64,000 nt of DNA from Mycobacterium sp. GA-2829 (GCF_001499965.1 NZ_LQIT01000030.1:1-64000), one strand, 5' to 3'; shown: positions 50,434 through 58,840, counted from the stretch's first letter. Notes: generated by a model from the sequence alone, not told the origin. Program-made: numbers and translations.

Positions 50434-51317
50434 CTGATCCCTGGGCCCGTCCGGCCAACCAGCCGCCAGTCCCGCCTCAGCCCCAGTTCCCGCAGCAGGG
50501 TCCGCCGCCCTCTGTGCCTGACCAGGGCGCCGGCGCCGGGGGCGAACCGCCGAAGTCGGGCGGATCGGTGTTCACCAAGCTCAAGGACGTCTTCAGCGAT
50601 CCGCTGTCGGTCGTGCTCGCGGTGGTCATCATCGTGGCGCTGGTCGCCGCGGGCCTGCTGGGTGGCGAGCTGTACGCCCGCAACCGCGCCGACGACGTGG
50701 TGTCGCGCGTGGTGTCCTGTGTCGTCGAGGACGAGGCCTCCGCATCGTTCGGTGCGATGCCGCCGTTCCTGCTGCAGCACATGACCGGCCACTACACGAA
50801 CATCAACATCGAGACCGCGGGCAACCAGGTCCGCGACGCCAAGGGCATGAAGGTCGGCATCGACATCAAAGATGTCCGACTCGAGGACACCGCGGACTCC
50901 AGCGGCAGCATCGGCTCGCTGACCGCGAACATCACCTGGTCGTCCGACGGCATCACCCAGACCGTCCAGGACGCGATACCGCTGGTCGGTAGCTTCCTGA
51001 CCGGGGTGAAGACCAACCCGTCGGCCGGCACGCTGGAACTCGAGGGCGCGCTGGGCAGCATCACCGCCAAACCCGAGGTCGCCAACGGCGGCATCGCGCT
51101 GAAGGTGCAGCAGCTCACGGGCCTCGGATTCACGCTCCCCCGCGAGGCCGTGCAGCCCGCGCTCGACGCGTTCACCGCGGGGTTGACGCAGAACTACCCG
51201 ATGAACATCAAGGCGCAGAGCGTCGCGGTCACCGACACCGGGGTGACGGCGGTGTTCGGCACGCAGAACGCGCAGATGCCGAAGAGCGGCGAGGACCCCT
51301 GCTTCAGCGGTCTCTGA
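50430..51317 (+). CDS. DUF2993 (LmeA-like) membrane protein (Rv0479c-like)
   Basis: 295 residues. Pro/Gln-rich cytosolic N-terminus, one transmembrane helix (about 55-80: LSVVLAVVIIVALVAAGLLGG) and an extracytoplasmic DUF2993 domain as in LmeA, which affects lipomannan/lipoarabinomannan mannan length. Whether this one has that role is not known. GTG start overlaps the amidase stop (GTGA). Confidence 0.82.
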   Translation: MTDPWARPANQPPVPPQPQFPQQGPPPSVPDQGAGAGGEPPKSGGSVFTKLKDVFSDPLSVVLAVVIIVALVAAGLLGGELYARNRADDVVSRVVSCVVEDEASASFGAMPPFLLQHMTGHYTNINIETAGNQVRDAKGMKVGIDIKDVRLEDTADSSGSIGSLTANITWSSDGITQTVQDAIPLVGSFLTGVKTNPSAGTLELEGALGSITAKPEVANGGIALKVQQLTGLGFTLPREAVQPALDAFTAGLTQNYPMNIKAQSVAVTDTGVTAVFGTQNAQMPKSGEDPCFSGL

Positions 51318-51334
51318 GGCCGGCCTCTGGGCCT

Positions 51335-52015
51335 CTAGCCCAGGCCGTCGAGCACGGCGCGGGTACCGGACAGGCCCAGCCGTCGGGCACCCGCGTCGAG
51401 CATCGCGACCGCGGCCTCGGCGGTGCGGATGCCGCCGCTGGCCTTGACCTCCAGCTGCGGCCCGACCGTCGCGACCATGATCTCGACGGCCTCGACCGCG
51501 GCGCCGCCGGACGGGTGGAACCCCGTCGACGTCTTGACGTACTCCGCGCCCGCCGTTTCGGCGGCCCGGCATGCGTCGGCCAGCACCGTGCGGCCGCCGT
51601 ACTGGAGCAGCGCGGCGGATTCGAGGATGACCTTGAGCAGGGTGCGCTCGCCGATGGCAGCCCGGACCGTGGCGATGTCCTCGCGCACGGCGTCGAACCG
51701 GCCGTCGAGTGCGGCGCCGACGTCGATGACCATGTCGATCTCGTCGGCGCCGGCCGCGACGGCGAGCGCGGCTTCGTGCGCCTTGACGCCGGGCAGGTGC
51801 TTACCGGAGGGGAAGCCGGCGACGGCGGCGATCTTCACCGTGGACGTGCGGGCCCGGACGGCCGCGGGCACCAGCGACGGCGAGACGCAGGCCGCGTAGA
51901 CGCCGAGTGCCTCGGCCTCTTCGATCAGCGCGGCGACGTCGGCCTCGGTGGCCTCGGGTTTGAGCAGCGTGTGGTCGACGAGGGCGGCGACGCTCTCGCG
52001 GGTCCACCGCGCCAT
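51335..52015 (-). CDS. deoC: Deoxyribose-phosphate aldolase
   Basis: 226 residues. TIM-barrel aldolase of deoxyribonucleoside catabolism; forms a Schiff base with 2-deoxyribose-5-phosphate. Catalytic Lys in VKTSTGFHPSGGA and the second in LEVKASGGIRTAE. ATG 52015 overlaps the upstream stop (ATGA). Corresponds to Rv0478. Confidence 0.95.
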   Translation of the reverse strand: MARWTRESVAALVDHTLLKPEATEADVAALIEEAEALGVYAACVSPSLVPAAVRARTSTVKIAAVAGFPSGKHLPGVKAHEAALAVAAGADEIDMVIDVGAALDGRFDAVREDIATVRAAIGERTLLKVILESAALLQYGGRTVLADACRAAETAGAEYVKTSTGFHPSGGAAVEAVEIMVATVGPQLEVKASGGIRTAEAAVAMLDAGARRLGLSGTRAVLDGLG

Positions 52016-52428
52016 CAGAACGGTTCCTCGGTCCCGCCGGGGTTGCAGCCGGTGGCCAGCATCTGTTCGACGGGCACCTCCGGGCGCCACGGCTCCAGGT
52101 TCCAGCTGGTCTTCCCGGGTTCGACGAACTCCGCGAACTGCCAGTGGCAGTCGAACTGTTCCCGCATTCCGGGGAGCGCGGCGTCGGGCGCGGCGGCCAG
52201 CACCTCGGTCCACGCCCGGTCGTTCTCGGCGACGGTGCCGGGCTGGGCGGCGGCGCGCCGGCCGGCGGCGGTCGGATAGACCCGCAGGCTGGACAGATCG
52301 CCCCACTTCGCCCAGTGGACGTGGTCGATGTAGGGCGCCGGGTCGGCGGGCTGAGCGGAGACGACCGGGGCGGACAACACGGGCAGCGCGAGGAGAGCCG
52401 CCGTCACGGCGGCGAGACGGTGACGCAC
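52015..52428 (-). CDS. Secreted DUF2599 protein (Rv0477-like)
   Basis: 137 residues. N-terminal signal peptide (hydrophobic AVTAALLALPVLSAPVVSA, cleavage after about residue 25) then a DUF2599 domain with YIDHVHWAKWGDLSSLRVYP. Exported, function unknown. GTG start 52428. Coupled to deoC by a 1-base overlap. Confidence 0.85.
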   Translation of the reverse strand: MRHRLAAVTAALLALPVLSAPVVSAQPADPAPYIDHVHWAKWGDLSSLRVYPTAAGRRAAAQPGTVAENDRAWTEVLAAAPDAALPGMREQFDCHWQFAEFVEPGKTSWNLEPWRPEVPVEQMLATGCNPGGTEEPF

Positions 52429-52432
52429 CCGG

Positions 52433-52717
52433 CTACCGCGACTTTCCCTGGATCTCGAGGAGCTTGGGCCGCACGTCGACCAGATAGACACCGGCCGCGC
52501 AGGCGCACACCGCGGCGCCGAACGCGTCGCGGAACAGCAGCAGGATGAGCACACCGCCGCCGAGGATCGCCAGCCATACCGGCTTGGTGAGTTTCCCGGC
52601 CGCGGTGTAGGCGTCGGTGCGCTGGATCGCGGCGTGCACGAACGAGTACACGCCGACGATCAGAACGATCAGGACGAGACCCAGAATGATGACGCCCGCG
52701 AGGTCGGCAAGTATCAC
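52433..52717 (-). CDS. DUF2516 small membrane protein (Rv0476-like)
   Basis: 94 residues. Hydrophobic segments at about 5-29 and 45-64, and a Cys-containing third (DAFGAAVCACAAGVYLV). Matches the actinobacterial DUF2516 family. GTG start 52717. Function unknown. Confidence 0.8.
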   Translation of the reverse strand: MILADLAGVIILGLVLIVLIVGVYSFVHAAIQRTDAYTAAGKLTKPVWLAILGGGVLILLLFRDAFGAAVCACAAGVYLVDVRPKLLEIQGKSR

Positions 52718-52762
52718 CTCACCAGCCTATGCGGGCGCCATCTCGGGGTCGAACTCGCCTGA

Positions 52763-53374
52763 TTACTTCTGGGTGACCTTCTTGGCCGGAGCCTTCTTGG
52801 CCGGAGCCTTCTTCGCGGGGGCCTTCTTGGCCGGGGCCTTCTTGGCGGCCGCCTTGACCGGTTCGGCGGTCTCCTCGGTCTTCTTCGGCAGGTCCACGCC
52901 GACCAGCTTGGCGGCGCGCTCACCGACGGCGCGGGTCTGCGACGCCACGTTGCCCAGGGCGGTCTCGGTCAGTTCGACGGCCTGGTCGGTGTAGCTCTCG
53001 ACGCGGTTGGCCGCATCGCTGAAGCCGGGCTGGCTGCGCAGGCGCTCGAGGGCGGCCTCGCCGCGCTCGACGAGCTTGGCGTAGGTGCTCTGGGCGGCCT
53101 CGGCGTAGCCCTCGGCGGCGCGACGCAGCTCTTCGGCGGTGAGGCGATCACGCAGCTCGGTCACCTGGGTGGGCAGGTCGTCCTGCAGCTTGCTGATGCG
53201 GGCGCGGCTCTCCTCGACGCGGCTGTTGGCGTCGGTGCGGGCCTCTTCGGCGCGTTCGCGCAGGCTCGCGACGATCTCGTTGACCGTGGCCAGCGCCAGG
53301 TCGGCCGCGCCCACGGCGGCGAGCAGCGGAGCCTTGAGGTCCTCGATCTCGAGCTGGGTGTTCTTGTCAGCCAT
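52763..53374 (-). CDS. hbhA: Heparin-binding hemagglutinin HbhA
   Basis: 203 residues. Helical coiled-coil core (residues ~5-150) followed by a Lys/Ala/Pro-rich C-terminal tail with KKAPAK repeats, which is the heparin-binding region in M. tuberculosis HbhA. ATG 53374 with AAAGGAC upstream. Overlaps the XRE gene stop by 8 bp, so they are cotranscribed. Surface associated in pathogenic species; here possibly a more general role. Confidence 0.94.
   Translation of the reverse strand: MADKNTQLEIEDLKAPLLAAVGAADLALATVNEIVASLRERAEEARTDANSRVEESRARISKLQDDLPTQVTELRDRLTAEELRRAAEGYAEAAQSTYAKLVERGEAALERLRSQPGFSDAANRVESYTDQAVELTETALGNVASQTRAVGERAAKLVGVDLPKKTEETAEPVKAAAKKAPAKKAPAKKAPAKKAPAKKVTQK
52773..52852. 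repeat. Coding tandem repeats in hbhA tail
   Basis: 15-bp units encoding KKAPA (on the minus strand), four to five copies with small differences (such as GCCTTCTTGGCCGGA). The number of units is likely to vary between strains. Confidence 0.75.
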
Positions 53375-53846
53375 GTTCAATGTCCTTTCCAAGTTCTGGG
53401 GATGTCTCTAGTGCGCGTTGGATCGCGTCGCCGGTGATCGATTCGTCAGTCGTCGGCTCCTCGTCTGCTTCGCTTCCGGCCGCCTCGTTCTGCTGACAGA
53501 ACGAGGTGTAGATGTCGAGCAGCACCTGCTTCTGCCGCTCGGTGATCGCCGTGTCGTTGACGATGGCGTCGCGGACCTGTCCGGCTTCGCTGGGTTCGAG
53601 GATCCCGGCGCGGACGTAGAGCACTTCGGCCGAGACCCGCAACGCCTTGGCGATCTGGTTGAGCACGTCGGCCGACGGTTTCCGCAATCCCCGCTCGATC
53701 TGGCTGAGGTAGGGATTGCTGACGCCGGCCTTCTCGGCCAACTGCCGCACGGACACCTGCGCGGCCTCACGCTGACTCCGGATGAAACTCCCGATGTCCT
53801 GCGCGGCGTTGGTCACCACAGCGGCGAGATTCTCATCCTGCGACAT
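53367..53846 (-). CDS. XRE-family helix-turn-helix regulator upstream of hbhA (Rv0474-like)
   Basis: 159 residues. HTH_XRE domain (residues ~18-75: VSVRQLAEKAGVSNPYLSQIERG) and a flexible acidic tail. Rv0474 has been described as a copper-responsive regulator in M. tuberculosis, as I recall. ATG 53846. An inverted repeat at 53908-53927 about 60-80 bp upstream may be its operator. Confidence 0.88.
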   Translation of the reverse strand: MSQDENLAAVVTNAAQDIGSFIRSQREAAQVSVRQLAEKAGVSNPYLSQIERGLRKPSADVLNQIAKALRVSAEVLYVRAGILEPSEAGQVRDAIVNDTAITERQKQVLLDIYTSFCQQNEAAGSEADEEPTTDESITGDAIQRALETSPELGKDIEHG

Positions 53847-53907
53847 GGGTGACCACCCCCTCGAAACGCGGGTATCCGAACAACGACACCATCAACCGTA
53901 ACCGCGG

Positions 53908-53927
53908 GTGCTAACTATTGCAAGCAC
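53908..53927. promoter_or_regulatory. Inverted repeat GTGCT-N10-AGCAC upstream of the XRE-hbhA unit
   Basis: GTGCT (53908-53912) and AGCAC (53923-53927) with a 10-bp spacer, between DUF445 and the XRE gene, followed by the palindrome CTAGCTAG. The TTAGCAC half resembles part of a CIRCE element but the other features do not match. Likely operator of the XRE regulator or another factor. Confidence 0.4.
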
Positions 53928-53940
53928 TAGCTAGCGCAGG

Positions 53941-55281
53941 TCAGAACAGTAGCTGAGCTATCGAATAGATGACGAGGCCCGCCAGCGAGCCCACGACGGT
54001 GCCGTTGATCCGAATGAACTGCAGGTCGCGGCCGACGTGCAGTTCGATGCGCCTGCTGGCCTCGTCGGCGTCCCAGCGCTCGATGGTGTCGGTGACGATC
54101 GTGGTGATCTCGGCGCCGTATTCGCCGACGATGTGCTGGGCGCCCCGGATGATCCAGTTGTCGACCTTGTCGCGTAGTTCGGCGTCGTCGCGCAAACTCT
54201 CCCCGATCCGGACCACGGAATCGGCGATGCGGGTCCGCAACGTCGACGACGGATCGTCGACCGATTCGAGGATGATGCGCTTGGCCGCACCCCACGCCGT
54301 CTCCGCGGCCCGCGCGACCTCGTCGCGGGACATGATCTGTTCCTTGACCTTCTCCGCGCGCCGGATCGTGGCCTCGTCGTTCTGCAGGTCGTCGGCGAAT
54401 TCGAACAGGAACTTGGTGGCCGAGCGGCGCAGTTCGTGATCGGGGTTGCGGCGCACCTTGTCGGTGAAGTCCATCAGCTCGCGGTGGATGCGGTCGCCCA
54501 CCAGATGGTCGACCCAGCGCGGCGACCACTGGGGCGAATCGCGTTCGATGACCCGCTCGATGACCTCCCCCGCGTTCAGCGACCATTCGAAGGCCCGGTC
54601 GGCGAGCAGCTGGATCAGCGCTTCCTGGCGGCCGGCCTGCAGCATTTCCGACAGCACCCGCCCCACCGGCGGACCCCACTGCGGTTCGGCGATGCGTTTG
54701 ACGATCATCCGGTCGAGCAGGTCCTGGATGTCCTCGTCGCGCAGCATCTCCACCAGCACCCGAAGCACGTTGGAGGTCTCCGAGGCCACCCGTTCGGCGT
54801 GCGAGCGGTCGGCGAGCCACTTGCCCAGCCGGCCCGCCACCTCGGCGTCGCGCAGTTTGGTCTCGACGTTCTCCGGGGACAGGAAGTTCTCCCGAATGAA
54901 CTGGCCCAGACCCTCGCCGAGCTGGTCCTTCTTGCGTTTGATGATCGCGGTGTGCGGGATCGGGACGCCCAACGGATGCTTGAACAGCGCGGTGACGGCG
55001 AACCAGTCGGCGAGCGCGCCGACCATGCCCGCCTCGGCCGCGGCACGGACGTAGCCGACCCAGCCGGGGGCGTCGCCGCCTGCCTGCGCCCAGGTGCACA
55101 GCAGGAAGATCACCGTGGCGCCGAGCAGGAAACCCAGCGCGACGCTCTTCATCCGCCGCAGGGCGCGGCGGCGTTCGGCGTCGGCTGCGGAGTCCGCGCC
55201 CACGATCGCCTCGGCGAAGCTGGGCCGCGGCGATCGCGCCTCGGCGTCTGCCCTGTGTGCCACGAATCCATCATGGTCCAT
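53941..55281 (-). CDS. DUF445 membrane-associated protein (Rv0473-like)
   Basis: 446 residues. One helix near residues 45-65, a second near the C-terminus (GSLAGLVIYSIAQLLF), and a long amphipathic/coiled middle (residues ~110-390) as in the DUF445 family. The topology suggests a membrane-anchored cytoplasmic body. Function unknown. ATG 55281. Confidence 0.85.
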   Translation of the reverse strand: MDHDGFVAHRADAEARSPRPSFAEAIVGADSAADAERRRALRRMKSVALGFLLGATVIFLLCTWAQAGGDAPGWVGYVRAAAEAGMVGALADWFAVTALFKHPLGVPIPHTAIIKRKKDQLGEGLGQFIRENFLSPENVETKLRDAEVAGRLGKWLADRSHAERVASETSNVLRVLVEMLRDEDIQDLLDRMIVKRIAEPQWGPPVGRVLSEMLQAGRQEALIQLLADRAFEWSLNAGEVIERVIERDSPQWSPRWVDHLVGDRIHRELMDFTDKVRRNPDHELRRSATKFLFEFADDLQNDEATIRRAEKVKEQIMSRDEVARAAETAWGAAKRIILESVDDPSSTLRTRIADSVVRIGESLRDDAELRDKVDNWIIRGAQHIVGEYGAEITTIVTDTIERWDADEASRRIELHVGRDLQFIRINGTVVGSLAGLVIYSIAQLLF

Positions 55282-55370
55282 GCCCCGCTATGTACCCCGT
55301 CCTGCGCGCGCCGATCGCCGGGGTCGGGCCGTAGTATCGAGACGGACTAGTGAACGGGACAACGGGGATA

Positions 55371-56069
55371 GTGGCACAACAGACCCCGCCTTTGGCGGTC
55401 AAGACCGATGGTCGGAAGCGACGCTGGCACCAGCACAAGGTCGAGCGGCGCAACGAGTTGGTCGACGGCACCCTCGAAGCGATTCGGCGCCGCGGCAGTA
55501 ACGTCAGCATGGATGAGATCGCGGCGGAGATCGGCGTCTCCAAGACCGTGCTCTACCGCTACTTCGTCGACAAGAACGACCTCACCACCGCGGTGATGAT
55601 GCGGTTCGCGCAGACCACACTCATCCCGAACATGGCCGCCGCGCTGATGTCGAACCTCGACGGCTACGACCTCACCCGCGAGATCATCAAGGTCTACGTC
55701 GAGACCGTGGCCAACGAACCCGAGCCGTACCGCTTCGTGATGGCCAACAACTCGGCCAGTAAGAGCAAGGCGGTCGCGGACTCCGAACGGATCATCGCCC
55801 GCATGCTCGCGGTGATGCTGCGCCGCCGCATGGCCGGGGCCGGGATGGACACCGGCGGCGTCGAACCGTGGGCGTATCACATCGTCGGCGGCGTGCAGCT
55901 GGCCACGCACTCGTGGATGTCGCATCCGCGGATGAGCGCCGACGAGCTGATCGACTACCTGACGATGCTGTCGTGGAGCGCGCTGTGCGGGATCGTCGAG
56001 GTGGGCGGATCGCTGGAAGCCTTTCGCAGTCAATCGCATCCGTCACCGACGCTGCCGCCGGGTCGATGA
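55371..56069 (+). CDS. TetR-family regulator (Rv0472c-like)
   Basis: 232 residues from GTG 55371; the alternative GTG at 55350 would add seven residues. HTH at about residues 35-80 (MDEIAAEIGVSKTVLYRYFVD). ppk2 starts inside its stop (ATGA). A TAGTAT at 55332-55337 predicts a promoter with a ~27-nt leader. In M. tuberculosis the neighbourhood is linked to the pcaA/umaA lipid genes (as I recall); here the partner is ppk2. Confidence 0.85.
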   Translation: MAQQTPPLAVKTDGRKRRWHQHKVERRNELVDGTLEAIRRRGSNVSMDEIAAEIGVSKTVLYRYFVDKNDLTTAVMMRFAQTTLIPNMAAALMSNLDGYDLTREIIKVYVETVANEPEPYRFVMANNSASKSKAVADSERIIARMLAVMLRRRMAGAGMDTGGVEPWAYHIVGGVQLATHSWMSHPRMSADELIDYLTMLSWSALCGIVEVGGSLEAFRSQSHPSPTLPPGR

Positions 56070-56932
56070 GCGACGACGACGACGTGCCCGGCCCCTGGTC
56101 GCACGAACCGCACGAGTTGCTGCGCTTCCGGCCGGGAATGAAGGTGGGAGAGATCGACACCGACGAGGCCCCGGGTTTCCACGGCGACAAGGCCGTCGCC
56201 AAGGCGCTGCGGTGGGAACGCAACCTCCGCTTCGCCGAACTGCAGGAGATGCTGTACGCGCGCAGCCGCGCCGGCGACACCCGATCGGTGCTGCTGGTGT
56301 TGCAGGGCATGGACACCGCGGGTAAGGGCGGCATCGTCAAACACGTTGTCGGAGCGGGCAATCCGCAGGGTATCCGCTATCACAGCTTCGGTAAGCCGAC
56401 CGAGGAGGAGTTGGCCCACGACTACCTGTGGCGGATCCGCAAGGCACTGCCCCCTGCCGGTCACATCGGGGTGTTCGACCGGTCGCACTACGAGGACGTG
56501 TTGATCGTGCGGGTGCACGACCTGGTGCCGCCGGAGGTGTGGGGTGCGCGCTACGACGAGATCAACGCCTTCGAACGTGAACTCGTCGACAGCGGCGTCA
56601 CGCTGGTGAAGGTCGCGATGTTCGTCTCGCTGCACGAGCAGAAGAAGCGCCTGGCCGAACGGCTCGAGCGGCCGGACAAGTACTGGAAGTACAACCCCGC
56701 CGACATCGACGAGCGGCTGCTGTGGCCCAAGTACGAAGAGGCCTACCAGGCCGTGCTCGACCGCACCTCGACGGATTATGCTCCTTGGCACATCATTCCG
56801 TGCGACCGGAAGTGGTACGCCCGACTGGCGATCACCGAGCTGCTCATCGAGGCGTTGAAGAACCTCAACATGTCCTGGCCGCCACCGGATTTCGACGTCG
56901 AAGCAGAGAAGAAGCGGCTCGCCGAGGCCTAA
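56066..56932 (+). CDS. ppk2: Polyphosphate kinase 2 family protein
   Basis: 288 residues. P-loop fold with Walker A LQGMDTAGKGGIV (about 80-91) and Walker B-like FDRSHYEDVLIVRV. PPK2 enzymes transfer phosphate between polyphosphate and nucleoside mono- or diphosphates. The one-domain form is present. Overlaps the TetR stop (ATGA). Followed by family B palindrome copy 1. Confidence 0.9.
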   Translation: MSDDDDVPGPWSHEPHELLRFRPGMKVGEIDTDEAPGFHGDKAVAKALRWERNLRFAELQEMLYARSRAGDTRSVLLVLQGMDTAGKGGIVKHVVGAGNPQGIRYHSFGKPTEEELAHDYLWRIRKALPPAGHIGVFDRSHYEDVLIVRVHDLVPPEVWGARYDEINAFERELVDSGVTLVKVAMFVSLHEQKKRLAERLERPDKYWKYNPADIDERLLWPKYEEAYQAVLDRTSTDYAPWHIIPCDRKWYARLAITELLIEALKNLNMSWPPPDFDVEAEKKRLAEA

Positions 56933-56947
56933 TTCGCGCCGGTGCGC

Positions 56948-57003
56948 CGAGACTACGGAAGATGACGCAAATCACGCGAAATCCGTCATCTTCCGTAGTC
57001 TCG
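56948..57003. repeat. Palindromic repeat, family B copy 1
   Basis: CGAGACTACGGAAGATGACG (56948-56967) and CGTCATCTTCCGTAGTCTCG (56984-57003) are perfect 20-bp arms around a 16-bp loop. It lies between convergent genes and its right arm contains the last codons and stop of the AbiEi/DUF559 gene. The loop shares AAATC(A/C)CGCGAAA with copy 2, in the same orientation. Confidence 0.93.
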
Positions 57004-57849
57004 CGAGGCGTCGAGGGCTCTGCGCACCCGCGCGACGATCGCGGTACGTTCCCATCGCAGCTGACATGAGCTGACCCGGACGATCGTCCACCCGCGAGCG
57101 GCGAGGAATTCGAGGCGTTCGATGTCCTCGGCGTAGTCGTCCGGGTTGGCGAAGTGTTGCTCACCGTCGTACTCGACCCCGACCATCCATTGCGGCCAGC
57201 CCATGTCGATGCGCCGGACCACTCGTCCGAATTCGTTGCACACCGGGATCTGCGTGCTCGGTCTCGGCAGCCCGGACAGGACGAGGAGTAGCCGCAGGCG
57301 CGTCTCCTGCGGCGATTCAGCGCCACCGTCGACGAGGTCGAGCGCGGCTCGGAGGCCACGGATGCCCCGGGCGCCCGCGTACCGCGACGCGATGGCCTCG
57401 ACCGCCTCTGTTGAAATTCGCGTCGCATTGAGCACGGCGTCCAGCCGGACGACGGCGGGTTCCAGAAGCCGGATCCGGCGACCGATGTCATAGGCCGTGC
57501 GAGCCGGTGTCGTGCAACGGATTTCACCGACGCTGCATACCTCGTCGTCGGCGATCGTTCCGCTGCGAACGATAATGCCGGGCGGTGAGGGGTATCGCAC
57601 CCGGCCGATTTCGGCGGGCTCGTCGGCGGACAACCACTTCGTCCCGAGCAGGGCGGCCGCCGAACTGCCCACCAGGACGCCCTCGCGATTCGACCACAGC
57701 CACGCCGCCTTCGCGCGGTCAAGGGCTGTCAGTTCGACGCCACGCCGGGCGTAGACATTGCGATGCAGCTTCACGTATCGACGCCGCAGGTCGTTGCGCG
57801 TGACCGACCCCGTCGCCAGCGCCTCGGACCCGACTATCAATGTGCCCAC
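56986..57849 (-). CDS. AbiEi-like HTH plus DUF559 (PD-(D/E)XK-like) putative nuclease
   Basis: 287 residues. The N-terminal ~125 residues resemble the winged helix of type IV AbiEi antitoxins (LATGSVTRNDLRRRYVKLHRNVY in parts: SVTRNDLRRR, LHRNVYARRG). The C-terminal part is DUF559 with candidate catalytic residues E182 (QETRLRL), D215 (RIDMGWP), E226 and D228 (VGVEYDGEQH). GTG start 57849. Its stop and last five codons (DYGR end) lie inside a palindrome arm. Two ~60-bp palindromes flank it as direct copies. Mycobacteria carry several such genes of unknown function. Confidence 0.82.
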   Translation of the reverse strand: MGTLIVGSEALATGSVTRNDLRRRYVKLHRNVYARRGVELTALDRAKAAWLWSNREGVLVGSSAAALLGTKWLSADEPAEIGRVRYPSPPGIIVRSGTIADDEVCSVGEIRCTTPARTAYDIGRRIRLLEPAVVRLDAVLNATRISTEAVEAIASRYAGARGIRGLRAALDLVDGGAESPQETRLRLLLVLSGLPRPSTQIPVCNEFGRVVRRIDMGWPQWMVGVEYDGEQHFANPDDYAEDIERLEFLAARGWTIVRVSSCQLRWERTAIVARVRRALDASRDYGR

Positions 57850-57892
57850 ACCTATTAGGCGCGGGCGAGGCCCGTTCGGTTCCGTACAAGCG

Positions 57893-57954
57893 CGCCGAAA
57901 CTACGGAAGTTGACGGAAATCCCGCGAAAACCGTCAACAACCGTAGTCTCGGCG
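57893..57954. repeat. Palindromic repeat, family B copy 2
   Basis: Left arm 57894-57916 (begins GCCGAAACTACGGAAG) and right arm 57931-57953 (ends CCGTAGTCTCGGC): 20 of 23 positions pair, with an additional C-G pair outside. It shares GAAATC(A/C)CGCGAAA in the loop with copy 1. Located between the AbiEi/DUF559 start and the fadB2 stop. Confidence 0.93.
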
Positions 57955-57959
57955 AACCC

Positions 57960-58820
57960 CTAGTAGGAGTAAAAGCCCTGGCCGGACTTCTTGCCCAGCT
58001 GACCCGCCTCCACCATGCGCAGCAGCAGCGGCGGCGGCGCGTAGTGCGCGTCCTTGAGCTCGTCGAACATCGCGTCGGCGATCAGCTTCATCGTGTCCAG
58101 CCCGATCAGGTCGGACAGCCGCAGCGGCCCCATCGGATGCGACAGCCCGGCGACGACGGCCTTGTCGACGTCCTCGACCGTGGCGAACCCCGCCTCGACC
58201 ATCCGGATCGCCGAGAGCAGGTACGGCACCAGCAGCGCGTTGACCACGAACCCCGAGCGGTCGCTGCAGCGCACCACCTGCTTACCGAGCACGTCGCTGG
58301 CGAACGCCTCGGTCCGCGCGATCGCGGCGTCGGTGGTCGTCAGCGTGCTGACCAGCTCCACCAACGGCAGCACCGGCACCGGATTGAAGAAGTGCAGCCC
58401 GAGCACGCGACCCGAATTCTCCGTCGCCGCAGCCAGTTTCATGATCGGGATGCTCGAGGTGTTCGACGCCAGCACGGCGTCGGGGTCGGTGACGACCTTG
58501 TCGAGTTCGGCGAACACCTTCGCCTTGATCGCCACATCCTCGATGATCGCCTCGATGACCAGCTGCCGGTCGGCGAAATCCGATAGCGAGGTGGTGAAGC
58601 TGAGCTTTCCCAGCGCCGCCGACTTCTCCCGCTCGGTCACCTTGCCCGCACTGACACCGCGTTCGAGCGATTTGGTGATCCGCCCTCGGCCGGCGTTGAC
58701 CAGCGCATCGGTGGTCTCGAAGACCAGGACGTCGACGCCCGCGCGGGCGGACACCTCGGCGATGCCCGCGCCCATCTGCCCGGCGCCGATGACGCCTACT
58801 CGTTCGATGGAATTGCTCAC
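57960..58820 (-). CDS. fadB2: 3-hydroxybutyryl-CoA dehydrogenase (FadB2)
   Basis: 286 residues. NAD-binding motif VGVIGAGQMGAGIAEVSA, catalytic His in LGLHFFNPVPVLPLVELV and the C-terminal helical domain. Oxidises 3-hydroxyacyl-CoA in beta-oxidation or acetoacetyl-CoA metabolism. GTG start 58820. Lies next to aceA, consistent with fatty-acid carbon use. Confidence 0.93.
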   Translation of the reverse strand: MSNSIERVGVIGAGQMGAGIAEVSARAGVDVLVFETTDALVNAGRGRITKSLERGVSAGKVTEREKSAALGKLSFTTSLSDFADRQLVIEAIIEDVAIKAKVFAELDKVVTDPDAVLASNTSSIPIMKLAAATENSGRVLGLHFFNPVPVLPLVELVSTLTTTDAAIARTEAFASDVLGKQVVRCSDRSGFVVNALLVPYLLSAIRMVEAGFATVEDVDKAVVAGLSHPMGPLRLSDLIGLDTMKLIADAMFDELKDAHYAPPPLLLRMVEAGQLGKKSGQGFYSY

Positions 58821-58840
58821 TGCTACTTCCTAACAGACGA

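Noticed and set aside
51316..51327. GAGGCCGGCCTC as a bidirectional terminator or repeat between the LmeA-like gene and deoC
   Set aside because: A 12-bp palindrome without a loop or U-run starting within the stop codon; too short to distinguish from chance in GC-rich sequence.
52773..52852. Tandem repeats near hbhA considered as a minisatellite or CRISPR-like array
   Set aside because: They are in frame and encode the known KKAPA repeats of HbhA; there are no spacers.
53908..53927. CIRCE element (HrcA site) upstream of the XRE gene
   Set aside because: Only one half (TTAGCAC) resembles CIRCE; the TC, the N9 spacer and the second half do not match, and no heat-shock gene is present.
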